Assembly: GCA_039720395.1 (NCBI GenBank)
Contig: CM077831.1
Location: forward strand, 11,113,803 to 11,177,802
DNA length: 64,000 nt
Reading direction: 5' to 3'
Source: Liquidambar formosana
Taxonomy: Eukaryota > Streptophyta > Magnoliopsida > Saxifragales > Altingiaceae
Made by a program: the position numbers and the translations under genes. Of the stretch, positions 20,765 through 31,858 are shown one piece after another; position 1 is the first letter of the stretch; each line of letters begins with the position of its first letter. The notes beneath the pieces were generated by a model, which was given only the letters and a program-made list of their open reading frames with translations, was not told the origin of the DNA and ran no database searches.

Positions 20765-20840
20765 CAGGTGACCACCTAGGGCTGGGTGGCTAGCAGCCTG
20801 GGCCCAGGCGGCTAGCCGCCCAGCCCTAGGTGGTCACCCG
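20765..20840. repeat. 76-bp GC-rich near-palindrome in Tat1 U3
   Basis: Symmetric about 20802/20803. Arms of 38 bp differ at only three positions. Same total length and outer ends as 17311-17386 but with different arm sequence, for example GCCTGGG/CCCAGGC where the other has GTCTGGG/CCCAGAC, so pairing is kept through matched changes. Inner arms contain GCTAGC. Confidence 0.92.
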
Positions 20841-21550
20841 AGGCCATGTCATCCTCAGCCCAATTTTGACCCCTTTCGGCTTCCAAATGTGTTTCAGGGC
20901 TCAAATCAACTCCGATTTTGACGAAACGAACGCCAAAACGACCGTGTTTCGAAGGGGAATATAATTTGAGTCACTTGAGGGCAAGAAACCCTAGCCATGG
21001 CTGCATGGTTGGGTCCTACAAAGGCGGTTAACCGTTATGCCTCACCATCGCTTAGCTTTGGTATGCACATAGGGTCGCACCAAATGCTTTCCAATTCGAA
21101 ATTCAACCTCCCTAAACACATTTGGGGATGAAATTAAGACTAATCAAGGTCAAATGAGTAGTCATAGAGTGAAAGTCATGAGCCAATTCGAGCTAACCCG
21201 AAGTAGATCTCTTAGCCAACCTAAGCTTTGTTGAGCCATTCTAATCCCGAACCATCAATTCATCGAATTGAACCCACGAATACCTCAAATGCAACCATAT
21301 GAACTCCAATTGGCAACTTGGAGATCATTTCAAGGTCAGATGGAAAGTTTGCGACCAAAAAGACGATTATGCCCCTCAAGTCACAAAAGTTCTTATTAAC
21401 CCTCAAGATCAATTCCAAATCGAACCAAAATTCATACACACCATCCTCAAGACTCTAAAAACTCAATGCAAAAGACTAGACTAAAAAAGGAAACAAAAAG
21501 ACACATGAAATGACAAACCCTAGCTAAGGTGGCGAAAATGGGGTGCGACA

Positions 21551-22829
21551 AGAAGCAATGAACATTTTGTATTGCGATTTCCTTAAACTCTATAGCATAG
21601 ATGTTACCAATTCTATATACAACACATAGGTTCTTATCATCATCCTCAATTATGCACTTATTAGATTTAAAAATAACTCTATAACCTTTATCACACAATT
21701 GACTAATGCTAAAGAGATTATGCTTTAAACCATCAACTAATAAGACATTTTCAACACAAAGAGAAGAATTCTTACCAACCTTGCCAATGCCAATTATCTT
21801 ACCCTTGGCATTGTCTCCAAATGTCACAAATCCTCCATCCTTGAGCTTCAAAGAAACGAACTTTGATCTATTGCCCGTCATGTGCCTTGAGCACCCGCTA
21901 TTAAGAAATAATTTTTCATTGCTTGAAGATTTCAAGCATACCTCATCTTCCTTTGCCATGAGACAAAAATTTGCAACCTCTTGATCACAAAAAATCTCCT
22001 CATCATCTTTATCACTATTTGCTTTATCATCCCAAGTGACAGTGAAAGCCTTCTTCTTAAACTTCCTAGTGTCCTTGAAGTTGTTGTTGTTGTTATAGCT
22101 TATCTTGTTGTGATTGTTGTTGAGTTGAAGGTAATTTATCTTGATATGTCCTAGCTTCTTGCATTCAAAGCATACTTGAGGTTCTCTATTAGAGGTCTCT
22201 CCTCTATTTGGAATTCTTTTGGAGGAGTCACCCTTATTGAATCTCCTTCCTTGATTTCTTCTAGAGAAGAACTTTTTGAGCTTTTGAATTATGAAGGCCA
22301 TGTCTTTATCTTCTTCATTTTTACATTCTTCATTTAATTGTTTTTCTTCATCATGTGAGGCCTTAAGGGCTAAGCTCTTGGAAGGCTTGCTTTCACTTAC
22401 TTCACGTGCCTTGAAAAAAAATTCTTGAGTAACTAGATTTCCATCAAGGTTACTTAGAGTCATTGAGCTAAGTTCCTTTGATTGAAGCACGGCCGTTGTA
22501 AATGTATCCCATTCCTTTGGCAAGCTCCTAAGAATTTTTCTCACCAATTTGGAGTTAGTACAAATTTTGCCAAGAGAATTCAAAAGATTTATGATAGCAT
22601 TAAAATTATTAAGCAAATCTCTAATTGACTCATCATTTTTCATTTTGAACAATTTATACTCACAAACAAGCATATTAATTTTTGCTTCTTTCACTTGAGA
22701 GGTTCCTTCATAGGTGACCTCTAAAGTATCCCATATCTCTTTGGTGCTAGTGCACCTAGAGATTTTACTAAATTCATCATTAGTAAGGGCACAATATAGC
22801 AAGCCAATGGCCTTAGAATGGTCTCAATT
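21551..22829 (-). pseudogene. SIRE/Tork-like copia gag-protease fragment
   Basis: The frame from 22802 (running back to about 22829 as HSKAIGLLYCALTNDEF) encodes copia gag: TKEIWDTLEVTYEGTSQVKE and LVRKILRSLPKEWDTFTTAV, then a knuckle CFECKKLGHIKINY whose last Cys is Tyr, an asparagine-rich stretch, and protease-like LNSGCSRHMTG where the family has D-S-G. Both changes argue for inactivity. The protein continues to KHNLFSISQLCDKGYRV and is cut at 21550 by the Tat1 LTR; residues beyond that are LTR translation. The gag N-terminus is replaced by an Angela LTR piece at about 22830. Confidence 0.85.
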
Positions 22830-24141
22830 TATTTGTGTAGAGACACTACAACCAACAAGTGGGTGCCTATTACTAGAATAGGATCACTGAATGTGACCAA
22901 AGATATGAGATCAACTGAGTGGAGTTTTAACTTGCCTGTCAATCAGTTTCTCATTGTTATAGTGGTACAAGTAACCCTTAAACCTAAGACACCATAGTTG
23001 TCTTATGCATGTAGCTTTAGAAGTTTGATAACACTAAGTGTAGATCTTTATAGGGATCTACAAAGGTGTTCATTGGCCTTACTGCTATATGTATGAAGGC
23101 ATGTGAGTGATCAACAAGGAATCCATCACTCTCAGGAAAAAAATAAAGAATGGCTCATATAGCATTCATAATATAACTCATTAAGTCCATTGCCATGGTA
23201 AGATGAATATAGAAAGGACTTTCCATAAGTTCATCATTGAGTTGATATTCATAAATGAGTATAAAGTAATTGAACTGGGGACTTGACAGACCTCTATCCT
23301 ATTGGTTCAATTAGAGACATTGTGTAGATAGAAGGATGTAATTGTAACCTATAAACTATAAAAGAAGGGTTCTATGTTAGATACCAATTCACCTCATTAA
23401 GGATAACACAATGAGCCATATGCTAGGTGTTACTCATGGTTAATAGAAGACCTAATTGATATAAATGAGTTATAATCAATTAGGGAATTGGAAGGAGTTC
23501 CAATTAGACTCCTAATGGAAAGAGTTCCATTGTTCACACCTCGTGAGATTTCTACTACTTGATGATGTGAACCTAACGGGACATACACTAATCATGCTAA
23601 GATAGCTTTAAAGTCTAAGAGAGAAAAGGTATAAGTGAATAAAAGAATACTTCTTTGAGGCCTAGTTTGTATTCGATATAAATAAGAGCGGTTATTATGC
23701 AATTTAAGGAAATTGCACAAAACCCTAAATAGGGTTTCTCCCTTGGCCGGCCCCCTTTAGTGGGTGATATATAAGTCACACTTATGTATGACTTGGCATA
23801 ACACCCTTGCTCACTTACCCTAGCCGTCCAACCCATTAGAGGCTCTTCTTCTCTCTCTCTACTCTTCTCTACCTCTAACAAGAACAAGAAAGAAGCTTAA
23901 GCTGGGTGTGGATAACAATGGAAGCAATACATTTAGATTGCTATTACGCTGCTATCTGGCATTGAAGCTTGGAGCAAAAAGGAGAAGACTTTCATACTAT
24001 AAGTAATTCTACCTTCTTGTAACTAGGGTTTCTGTTTGTATTGAAGCATAGTTAAATTCATGGGCTGTGGAATCGATTAGGAAAAGTTTTGTTATTCAAT
24101 TCATTCCACACTTTGTTTTCCTTCTAGTTCGATTCCCAACA
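22830..24141 (+). repeat. Angela-like copia LTR fragment A (5' truncated)
   Basis: Matches 36590-37916 of the plus-strand 3' LTR in the same orientation, from TATTTGT to the end CCCAACA at 24141. The first 340 or so bases of the LTR are missing. It carries a TATA box at 23768-23774. It abuts the SIRE-like gag on its left with no sign of a target duplication. Its right flank CCTTAGACA matches the right flank of the 3' LTR at 37917. Confidence 0.85.
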
Positions 24142-26186
24142 CCTTAGACATAACGCCCAGTCTCAACGTCATCGGTTTTGTGGGATGAGGGACCTGCTTG
24201 GTTTTCCCCTTTTCAGCTGCGCTCTTTCTCTTCAAAGCATCCCTTAACTTATTGCCCAAACCTTTCTTCGATTGCTTTCCCTTCAGTGTGGGAAACCGAA
24301 TAGAGACAAGTGCTCGATCACCCATTGCATCCCTTTCAGCTACTTCTCCGCAACTTCGCCTAGCCAAGAACTCGATTGAAGGGCAAAGACCACGCTTAAG
24401 TTCTTCTTGGGTTTAGAGCCAAGTAAGGGATAGCCCTCGGGGATGCTGGTGTAGAGAAATAATCTATACCGAAGTGTGTACTATAATAGAATGTGGGCAG
24501 CTCGAGAAGTTCTATCTCCTCGGTACTCCAAAACTTTCTCAATGTTAGCTTCTCAGACCTATGCTGGTATCTTAAAGGCAACTGCTGCTATAAAAAGAAA
24601 GAAAGAATTTTAAGTGTAGTGAATCTTTGTAAGAATGGCCCGAGAGCAAAAAGAAGAAGAAACAGAGGATACTCACGTAGCTCCCTAGGTTCTCGGGGAC
24701 ATCTTCGGCCCTCGGCGCCGAGCATCCCTCGTTTAAAATCTCCGTAGATGAATAAGAGATCAGACTGATATTCTTAACTACTGTCAGGAATATGCGTGAC
24801 TAAAACTTTGTTAGTCTCTTGGACCTTGAGATAGTACAAGCCTCTTGTCGCCCGAGTCAAGGTATAGCAGCTTATTATCTCATCTACTCCTAGTTGGGTA
24901 CAAAGAATCTCGTTCAACCAAACTACACCGAGCACTACCTTGAATGCATTCGGCTTCAATTGGGTGGGGATGAGGTTGACAAAGTTCAAAAAGTCTACCA
25001 ACTGCTTGGGGAAGGGAACCAAGACCCCAGACTCAAAGAAATTAAGATTATGAATTGGAAGCCCTCCCCTGCTATCAACTCTTCCTACTTCCTCACCGAG
25101 CTCAGCTGATCGAAGTAATATTCTCACTGAACCCGAATTTTTCCCCAAACTCCTTTTCCTTATCTGGTTTTCCCCGAATACGATAAGCCATATAACAAAA
25201 GACAACCTCGATTAAGACAAACAAATCAAGGAAGGATGAAACAAGGAGCCTTTTGTTAGAACAAGTTCAGTGCTCGAACCACACAAACCCCGAAGGGATG
25301 TGTTCGGCTCTCGGTCTACACAAACCCCGAAGGGACATGTTCGGCTCTCAGTCAGCACAAACCCTTTAAAAGCGTGTTCAGTGTCCTATTTTCTTTTTAC
25401 CTAATCATGACTTCCTTTTGGTCCTTGGTGTATATAATTCTATGGAAAAAGCAAGTCCATTGAAGTCCGAGAAGACTTTTCTCCTCGATAAGCACAAATA
25501 ATTCGTTTAAAATTTACCCACTAAAGCTTAAATCAAACGAAAAATTCCTAGAAAATATGAAATGATATCATTAAAGAACGTTCATGAACACGAAGAACAT
25601 GAGAATGGACTTACCGAAAAATTCAAACACTGGACAAAAAACTCAAGAGGGTTGATTTCCGATAGGCTACGTTAATCGAAATTCCTTTTTTTGGCAAAAT
25701 TCTCCAAAGGAATAGAGCTTCGCTTCAAAGATAATAAGTGATAAAATAAACTTGAGTCACCAAATCTTATCCCCACTTGAAGTTAATGCCATTGCCTTAA
25801 GAAATGAGCCTAATAGTCTCCTCAGGGAGGTGACAGACTTGCATTTATGGTGAGTGATGGCTGACTTGTGCAGAATTTAAAACTTGACAAGAGCAATCAC
25901 ATCCTCAATCAGATACCGAAGACAATGATCGCTCGAGGGAAGTTATGTGGGATATTTAGCGCACCAAATAAGACACTGACACATGTTGTGCCCTTCGTCC
26001 AAAGGTCCGAAGGCCAGGCACGGTCTCAAGCGCTAGTTCCCTATTCTCGAGTTACACCTTCTACGGCAAAGCTCTTCGGTCCAGCGGGCGTGTAGCCCTC
26101 GGCCCAACCTCTGTTTAGCCCTCAGCCATGTTAGCCTTCAGTCCTCGGCTATGTTAGTATTCATTCCAGAAAGTGTTTTGGACCCC
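24142..26186 (-). pseudogene. Gypsy-type transposon ORF fragment, copy 1
   Basis: The minus-strand frame 25205-24774 reads VPFPKQLVDFLNFVNLIPTQ and ANAFKV-like PNAFKVVLGVVWL, then LGVDEIISCYTLTR and GLYYLKVQ. This resembles the plant family Pfam calls putative gypsy-type transposon (PF04195-like), from memory. Downstream pieces 24581-24396 and 24367-24142 are more basic and out of frame. A splice-like gap (GTGAGT near 24677, TTTTTATAG near 24595) lies between them. Positions 25206-26186 hold no frame; they contain a 37-bp tandem repeat and otherwise nothing I can name. It aligns at about 88% by eye over sampled stretches with 37917-38674. Confidence 0.55.
25282..25383. repeat. 37-bp tandem repeat, about 2.8 units
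   Basis: Units starting CACAAACCCC at 25282 and 25319 and CACAAACCCT at 25356, each followed by GAAGGG or similar and TGTTCGG. Exact 37-bp spacing; the third copy is degenerate. It lies in the non-coding part beside the gypsy-type ORF fragment. Confidence 0.8.
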
Positions 26187-26921
26187 ACCATGAGCTATAT
26201 GCTAGGTGTTACTCATGGTTAGTTGAAGACCTAATTGATATAAATGAGTTATAATCAATTAGGGAATTGGAAGGAGTTCTAATTGGACCCTTAATGGAAA
26301 GAGTTCCATTGTGCACACCTCATGCTATTCCTACTACTTGATGATGTGAACCCAATGGGTCACACACTGATCATGCTAAGAGTGCTTTAAGGTCTATGAG
26401 AGAAAGGGTATAAGTGAATAAAAGAATAGTTCTTTGTAGCCTAGTTTGTATTTGATATAAACAAGAAGGGTTATTATGCAATTTAGGGAAATTGTATAAA
26501 ACCCTAAATAAGGTTTCTCCCTTGGTGGTTGATATATAAGTCACACTTATGTGTGACTTGGTATAACACCCTTGCTCACTTAACCTAGCCGTCCATCCCA
26601 TTGGAGGCTCTTCTTCTCTCTCTCTTCTCTTCTCCACCTCTAGCAAGAACAATGAAGAAGGAAGGAAGGACTTGAAGCTCAAGCTAGGTGTGGATACCAT
26701 TAGAGGCAATACATTTGGATTGCTATTACGCTGCTATCTGGAGTCAAAGCTTGGAGCAAAAAGGAAAAGACTTTCATATTGTAAGTAATTCTACCCTCTT
26801 GTAATTAGGGTTTTTGTTTGTAGAAGCATAATTAGATTCATGGGCTGTAGAATCGATGAAGAAAAGTTTTGTTATTCAATTCATTCCGCACTTTGTTTTC
26901 CTTCTAGTTCGATTCCCAACA
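26187..26921 (+). repeat. 5' LTR fragment B of the plus-strand Angela-like element
   Basis: Starts within the LTR at ACCATGAGC (equivalent to about 37169 in the 3' LTR) and runs to CCCAACA. TATA box at 26533-26539. The missing first ~920 bases are replaced by the gypsy-type ORF fragment, so this is a deletion or recombination junction. Confidence 0.85.
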
Positions 26922-26922
26922 G

Positions 26923-26935
26923 TGGTATAAGAGCC
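26923..26935 (+). other. Primer-binding site of the plus-strand copia element
   Basis: TGGTATAAGAGCC, one base after the LTR. It differs from the standard TGGTATCAGAGCC at one base, consistent with decay. Confidence 0.85.
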
Positions 26936-29899
26936 ATAATTGTGCTTAAGACAAACAACATATGGCCTGGTTATTATGGTATAAGTTGAAAGATTAAAAT
27001 CTGGAATTTATTTTTCTTCATATTTGGTTCTTCTCTTTGGCCAAACCTAGGGTTATGAACCCTAGGTCAATTCTCTTCTACTCCTCTTCTAATTAATGGT
27101 TAAGGGTAAGCATTGACGCAAGGGTTGCGTTAGGTTTGTGAATGGAGAAGAAGGAAAAAGGAAAACTAGGTTTTTCCTTCTAGGGTCAAATCTGGGTTTT
27201 TAGAACCCTAGGGTTCTTGCAATTAATTCTAATTAAAACTGCTATATAATTGATGGAAATTCATTGTAGGATCATTGTACATAATGTATGTATGATTTTA
27301 TTTAAGTTTCAAAAGAGTTTTAATGGAAAAAGATTCAAAAAGTTTGAAAATTTTAACTGAACAGCACAGCAGAATTTTCTACAGAAAAGTCATCAATGGA
27401 GTTTTGTTTAGAACTTTTGCTAGGGAACTCCAAATTGCATGAAACCACTTGCATTAGTTTCCTAAGACATGTAGGATACTAGGAAAATTCATTTTGTAGC
27501 CTAACTATGTCATCTTGCTGGTTTTTAATTCATTTTACAACAATGGACAATATGCTGTCAAAACTGGACAGCATACTGTTGTCCGAATTATGTGGGCTTA
27601 TTGGTGATTATTTGATCATCTATTCTTCTTCTATTAGCTTAGTAATTCATGTAGGGACATGAAGTAAAAGCTACTTTTAATGGAGGAGTCGAATTGATGG
27701 AGTTTTAGAAGCTTTTGTGACCTTAAAGGTCCTTCATCAATGGTGCCAGCAATGGGTTTTAGAAACCCTAATTAATTGTTGATGATGGCAGCCTATTGAC
27801 CACCCCACACGTGTCCATGGGCTTGGCCCACACCCCAGAAACACCCTCCCATGGCTGGCCTGTGGCCCCACCTCCGATGGTGGCTCCGGCAGCCTCCCAC
27901 AGTCGTGGCAGCCCTTTATTGGTGGCGGCACACTAGGGTTTCTTAGGAAACCCTAGTTTTGAGTTAATGATGAAAGCCTAATTATTAATGGCATTAATTA
28001 AAACCCTAATTGGCATATTAATTACCTTTAATTATGTATTAATGATTGGTCATTAAATGACTAATCATGGTTATTAATAATTAGGGTATAATTAGTTGCA
28101 TTAAATGATGTCCAGGGTTTAGGGTTTTGGAAACCCTAATTAGTGTAATTAATTAAGGTTAATTAATACCCTATTTGACATTAATTAAACCCTAATCCTT
28201 ACCATTAATACCTTTTAAACCTAGGGTTTTAATGATTGGTCATTAAATGACCAATCATAAGGCATTTTATGTTTAGGGTTAATGCATTTAGGGTTTAGGG
28301 TTTTAGAAACCCTAATACACTAATTCATCATCTAATTGATTTTATTTCATTCCTATATTAATTATTTAATTAATATTGATTAATTTTATAATGTTTTAAA
28401 TGGTTTAAAACATAATTAGGGATTAAATTAATTTCTATAAAATTTTAATTAAATGAAATTGTTTTGTTTAATTAAGGAAACCCTAATATTAGATATTAGA
28501 GTTAATTTTGGAAACTTTAAATGTTTCAATTGATTTGATTTATTGAAACTAAATGTCTTAAATGTTAAGACTTAATTAAATTCTGGAAATTTTGTAAAAC
28601 CCAATGAGATTAAGATACATTAATGAGATTAATGTCAATCATTCAAAAGAATTACCATAATACCCATATGCTTAATTGCTTACACTTTTTCTTACTTTAT
28701 GCAATGTGATTGTATGTTTGTGGTTCAATGATGATTATGGACTAAGCCCTTTAAACCAATTGTGATTGGCCGTCTTATGAATGGGTTGTAATATTTTTCA
28801 AGAGTTGTAATTTATTTTTTGGTGATGTATTATTTAGTTGGGGCTTGCATGCCAGCTTATCTCTCTCTCTATCATTCTCTTATGTACCCCACATTCCCCT
28901 TATGTATCTCTTTCTTTAAATTATATAAATGTTATGTAATCAAGAGCATACTAAGGAGCATGGTGGAGCCCAACAAGCCTATGGTGGAAACCATCAAGCC
29001 TATGGAGGAGATTGAAGGACTTGAAAGCTTAGAGAAGATTTTCAAGAGGGCATGCATGTTTCTAATGGATTATTTTACGATCACCTACACCCACCTTAGA
29101 CCTTGGATTTAATCTATTGGCTTAGATTGAATCTTCTTAAAGTCCATAATCATCATAGTGGGAGCTTTTAATGAGATTAATAGTGATAGCTCCAAATCCA
29201 TAGATCGTTATATGTCTCCTTTTAGGGACTAATATCGATAAGTGGATTATTATTATGCTATTCTATTTTTATTTATATGCATGAGATGTATGTTAATTTG
29301 ATGAGACCCTTAAAAACCCCTATCTTTTAATATTAAGTTGGAAATGGAGAATACATTAGGGAATGGATTCTTCATTGCCTTCCATCATTATAGGATCATC
29401 TAACGTCCCTTAATGTAGGTACCATGCTGTAGACATGTAGGAGCTACCCATGTTAAAGACATTACTTGAAACTATCACATATGAGATATCATGGGGTGCC
29501 CCAACTGGTATATACCAAGAAACTAACATGTGAGATATATATTTAGCCAAGCATACTTGTGTAAATGATGGGCTTAACTTAACTAGGGAAGTACTATAAG
29601 AAACTAACATGTGAGGTGTATATTCCCTAGAGGCAAAATGATTGGAACTTGCTTATGAAGCAATAGATAAAGAGTTGTCTTCTTGTTGTAGTCTAGAAGT
29701 CAAGAAACTAACATGTGAGGCTTCTAGGTCACAATGGGACCCCAATCCCCATTAAGAAATGAGACTCCTGAATTCCATTAGAGGGTGTATGGAATTTAAT
29801 AAAATAGTGGGAATTACCATATGATTAAAGACCTGATCATTATGGATTAAAAATGAAATCTAATTCTCTATTTAATTTTTATATATATAGATCACCGAA
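26936..29899 (+). other. Untranslated leader of the plus-strand copia element
   Basis: About 3 kb without a gag-like frame. It parallels 4824 down to 1370 of C1 in inverted orientation. It holds palindromes at 28042-28068 and 28232-28258 (190 bp apart), telobox-like words near 28265-28310, the AACTAACATGTGAG motif at about 29521, 29602 and 29706, and a short ORF at 28960-29112. Long leaders are known for the BARE/Angela group. Confidence 0.75.
28960..29112 (+). other. Short leader ORF upstream of copia gag
   Basis: Fifty codons, starting MVEPNKPMVETIKPMEEIEG and ending THLRPWI; the frame is also open upstream to 28819. C1 (2373-2203) keeps the same frame without indels although about one base in ten differs. 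A helical, charged middle (EEIEGLESLEKIFKR) could form a coiled coil. No known family recognised. Could be a leader ORF or a non-coding conserved stretch. Confidence 0.35.
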
Positions 29900-30418
29900 A
29901 TAGCTTACCGCAACCCATTATCCAACATTTTGGAAACCAACCATTTAACTAGACCAAATTATCTTGATTGGCTAAGGAATTTAAAAATCATTTTGAATTC
30001 TGAAAACCTTACCTACGCACTTCAAAGCTACCTTCTCAATGCTCCCACTAAGGCTATAACTCAGCAGGAGAAAGACGCTTATCAGAAGTGCTTGGACGAT
30101 GATCTTATGAGTAGATGCTATATAATGGTGTCACTAGGACCTGAGATTAAAAAGAACTATGACTCCATGCAAATGGGAAGTGCTCACAAGATGTACATCT
30201 ACATACAAGAGTTGTATGGCAATGAATTCTTGCTTGAATGGGATGAGTGGGTTGAAGTTCCTGCTTCTAATTCTATCCTCAAGCCTAAAGGCAAGGGAAA
30301 GAGAAAGGGTAAGAGTACCCAAAGGAAAAGGAAAGGTAATGGAATCTATTTTTACTGCGGCAAAGATGGGCATTGGAAATGTAACTGCCAAGAGTATCTG
30401 GATACTCTAAAGAACTAA
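29900..30418 (+). pseudogene. gag: Copia gag, shortened and without start codon
   Basis: The frame reads NPLSNILETNHLTRPNYLDW and LKIILNSENLTYAL, typical of Angela-type gag. Where a start would be expected the codon is ATA (29900-29902). The middle of gag appears deleted: the text passes from MYIYIQELYGN straight to a lysine-rich linker (KGKGKRKGK) and a knuckle YFYCGKDGHWKCNC that lacks the first Cys. At about 170 codons it is far shorter than a usual copia gag. It ends at TAA 30416-30418. Confidence 0.8.
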
Positions 30419-30419
30419 C

Positions 30420-30968
30420 CATCAGAATGTATAGATCATACTCTAATACTTGAGACTAACATGAGTGTTAGCTCTGTTTCCACTTGGGTACTTGATTCTA
30501 GTGCGAGTTCTGATATTTGTAATTCCATGTAAGATCTAGTGGGAAGCAGAAGGCTGAGTAAAAGAGAAGCAACCCTACTAATGGGGAATAAAGCAAGCGT
30601 TGCTACATTAGCCGTGGGGACTTACTGCTTGACTCTACCTAGTGGGAGTAGTTTAGAATTATTAGGCTATCTTTATATTCCAGAAGTTATAAGAAACATT
30701 ATTTCTATTTCAATTTTATCTAAACAAGGATCTAGATTTGTTTTTTAGGATAATAAATATTCTTTATTTAAAAATGAAGAGTTCATTACTTCTAGAGTTT
30801 ATGTGAATGGCCTTTATTTTCTAAATTTTATTGCAAATGTGAATTGCATAGAGCATGATAATTCTAAATTGAATGCAAACAAACCCAAGAGAACAAGAGA
30901 TGAAGAAAACTCCGCATATGATTAGCACCTGAGAAGGTAAAATGACTAGCACCTGACCCAATGGACAA
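30420..30968 (+). pseudogene. Copia protease region, decayed
   Basis: Reads STWVLDSSASSDICNSM then a stop at 30531, continuing ATLLMGNKASVATLAVGTYC and GYLYIPEVIRNIISISILSK, which is the copia protease and its following segment. The active site reads D-S-S where the family has D-[ST]-G, so it is probably inactive. Several stops interrupt it before integrase. Confidence 0.75.
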
Positions 30969-31858
30969 TTGGGTCCATTGGCTTCTATGCCCTTTCTAAC
31001 TTGTGAATCCTATTTACTAGGTAAAATGACCAAGTCACCTTTCACTGGTCATGGTGAAAGGGCTGCAGATATATTAGGATTAATACATAGTGATGTATGT
31101 GGTCCTATAAGCATAAATACTCGTGAAGGTTTCTCTTACTTTATAACCTTTATCGATGATCATTCTAGGTATGGGTACGTGTACTTAATGAAGTACAAAT
31201 TTGAAGCTTTTGAAAGGTTCAAAGAATTCAGATATGAAGTAGAGAAACAAACCGGTAAAAGTATTAAAGCTCTTCAATCGGATCGAGGAGGCGAATATTT
31301 AACCAGTGAGTTTTTAGATCATCTCGTTCAAGTAGGCATTCTTTCTCAATGGACACCTCTTGGAACACCACAGCTTAATGGTGTGTCAGAAAGGAGGAAT
31401 AGAACCTTATTGGATGTGGTTAGGTCCATGATGAGTTACACTGATTTACCATTGTCCTTTTGGGGATATGCCCTAGAAACTGCCGCATACTTGTTAAATA
31501 GTGTTCCAACCAAAGCTGTCCCTAAGACACTATATGAGATATGGAAAGGGAGAGCACCAAGCCTTAAGCATGTTAAGGTATGGGGTTACACTGCATATGC
31601 AAAGACACATGATGCAACTAAATTGGAATTAAGATCAATTAAATGTAGGTTTGTGGGATATCCTAAAGAGAGTTTAGGATACTATTTCTATTATCTTGAT
31701 GAACAAAAGGTGTTTGTTAGAAAGTTTATAGTCTTTCTTGAAAAAGAGTTTATTCAAGAAGGAGGCAACAACAAGAAAATAGAACTCAAAGAATTTTCTG
31801 ATGAGACACAAACCGATAGTGATCCCACCCCTGTCCCTGATGAGACAGAACCCACAAT
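30969..31858 (+). pseudogene. Copia integrase
   Basis: Best preserved part of this element. In the frame starting 30969, D42 (HSDVCGP), D105 (SDRGGEY) and E141 (LNGVSERRN) form the catalytic triad with exactly 35 residues between the last two. YFITFIDDHSRYGYVYLM and PLSFWGYALETAAYLLN are standard. The upstream zinc-binding region is damaged. After about 31858 the frame slides out of register into RT. Confidence 0.88.

Larger units (their letters stand above)
6498..21550 (-). mobile_element. Tat/Ogre-type Ty3-gypsy element Tat1 (left end outside window)
   Basis: Read on the minus strand: 5' LTR (15282-21550, interrupted by a solo LTR), primer site, leader, gag, protease, candidate intron, RT, RNase H, archaeal-type RNase H, integrase, then an antisense ORF interrupted by copia C1. 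Dual RNase H, a TGGCGACTC primer site, LTRs above 3 kb and an extra ORF after integrase are hallmarks of the Tat lineage. Every coding block carries stops, frameshifts or lost catalytic residues, so the copy is dead. It sits inside a SIRE-like copia fragment at 21551. Confidence 0.9.
15282..21550 (-). repeat. 5' LTR of Tat1, split by a solo LTR
   Basis: Segments 15282-16602 and 19620-21550 together make about 3.25 kb. Plus-strand reading begins TGTGGACCC and ends GGGTGCGACA; sense ends are TGTCGCACCCC and GGGTCCACA, close to the other Tat LTRs. It contains the hairpins at 15685 and 15734, a TATA box at 20568 and the GC palindrome at 20765. The flank after 21550 is AGAAG; the partner duplication is outside the window. 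Confidence 0.88.
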
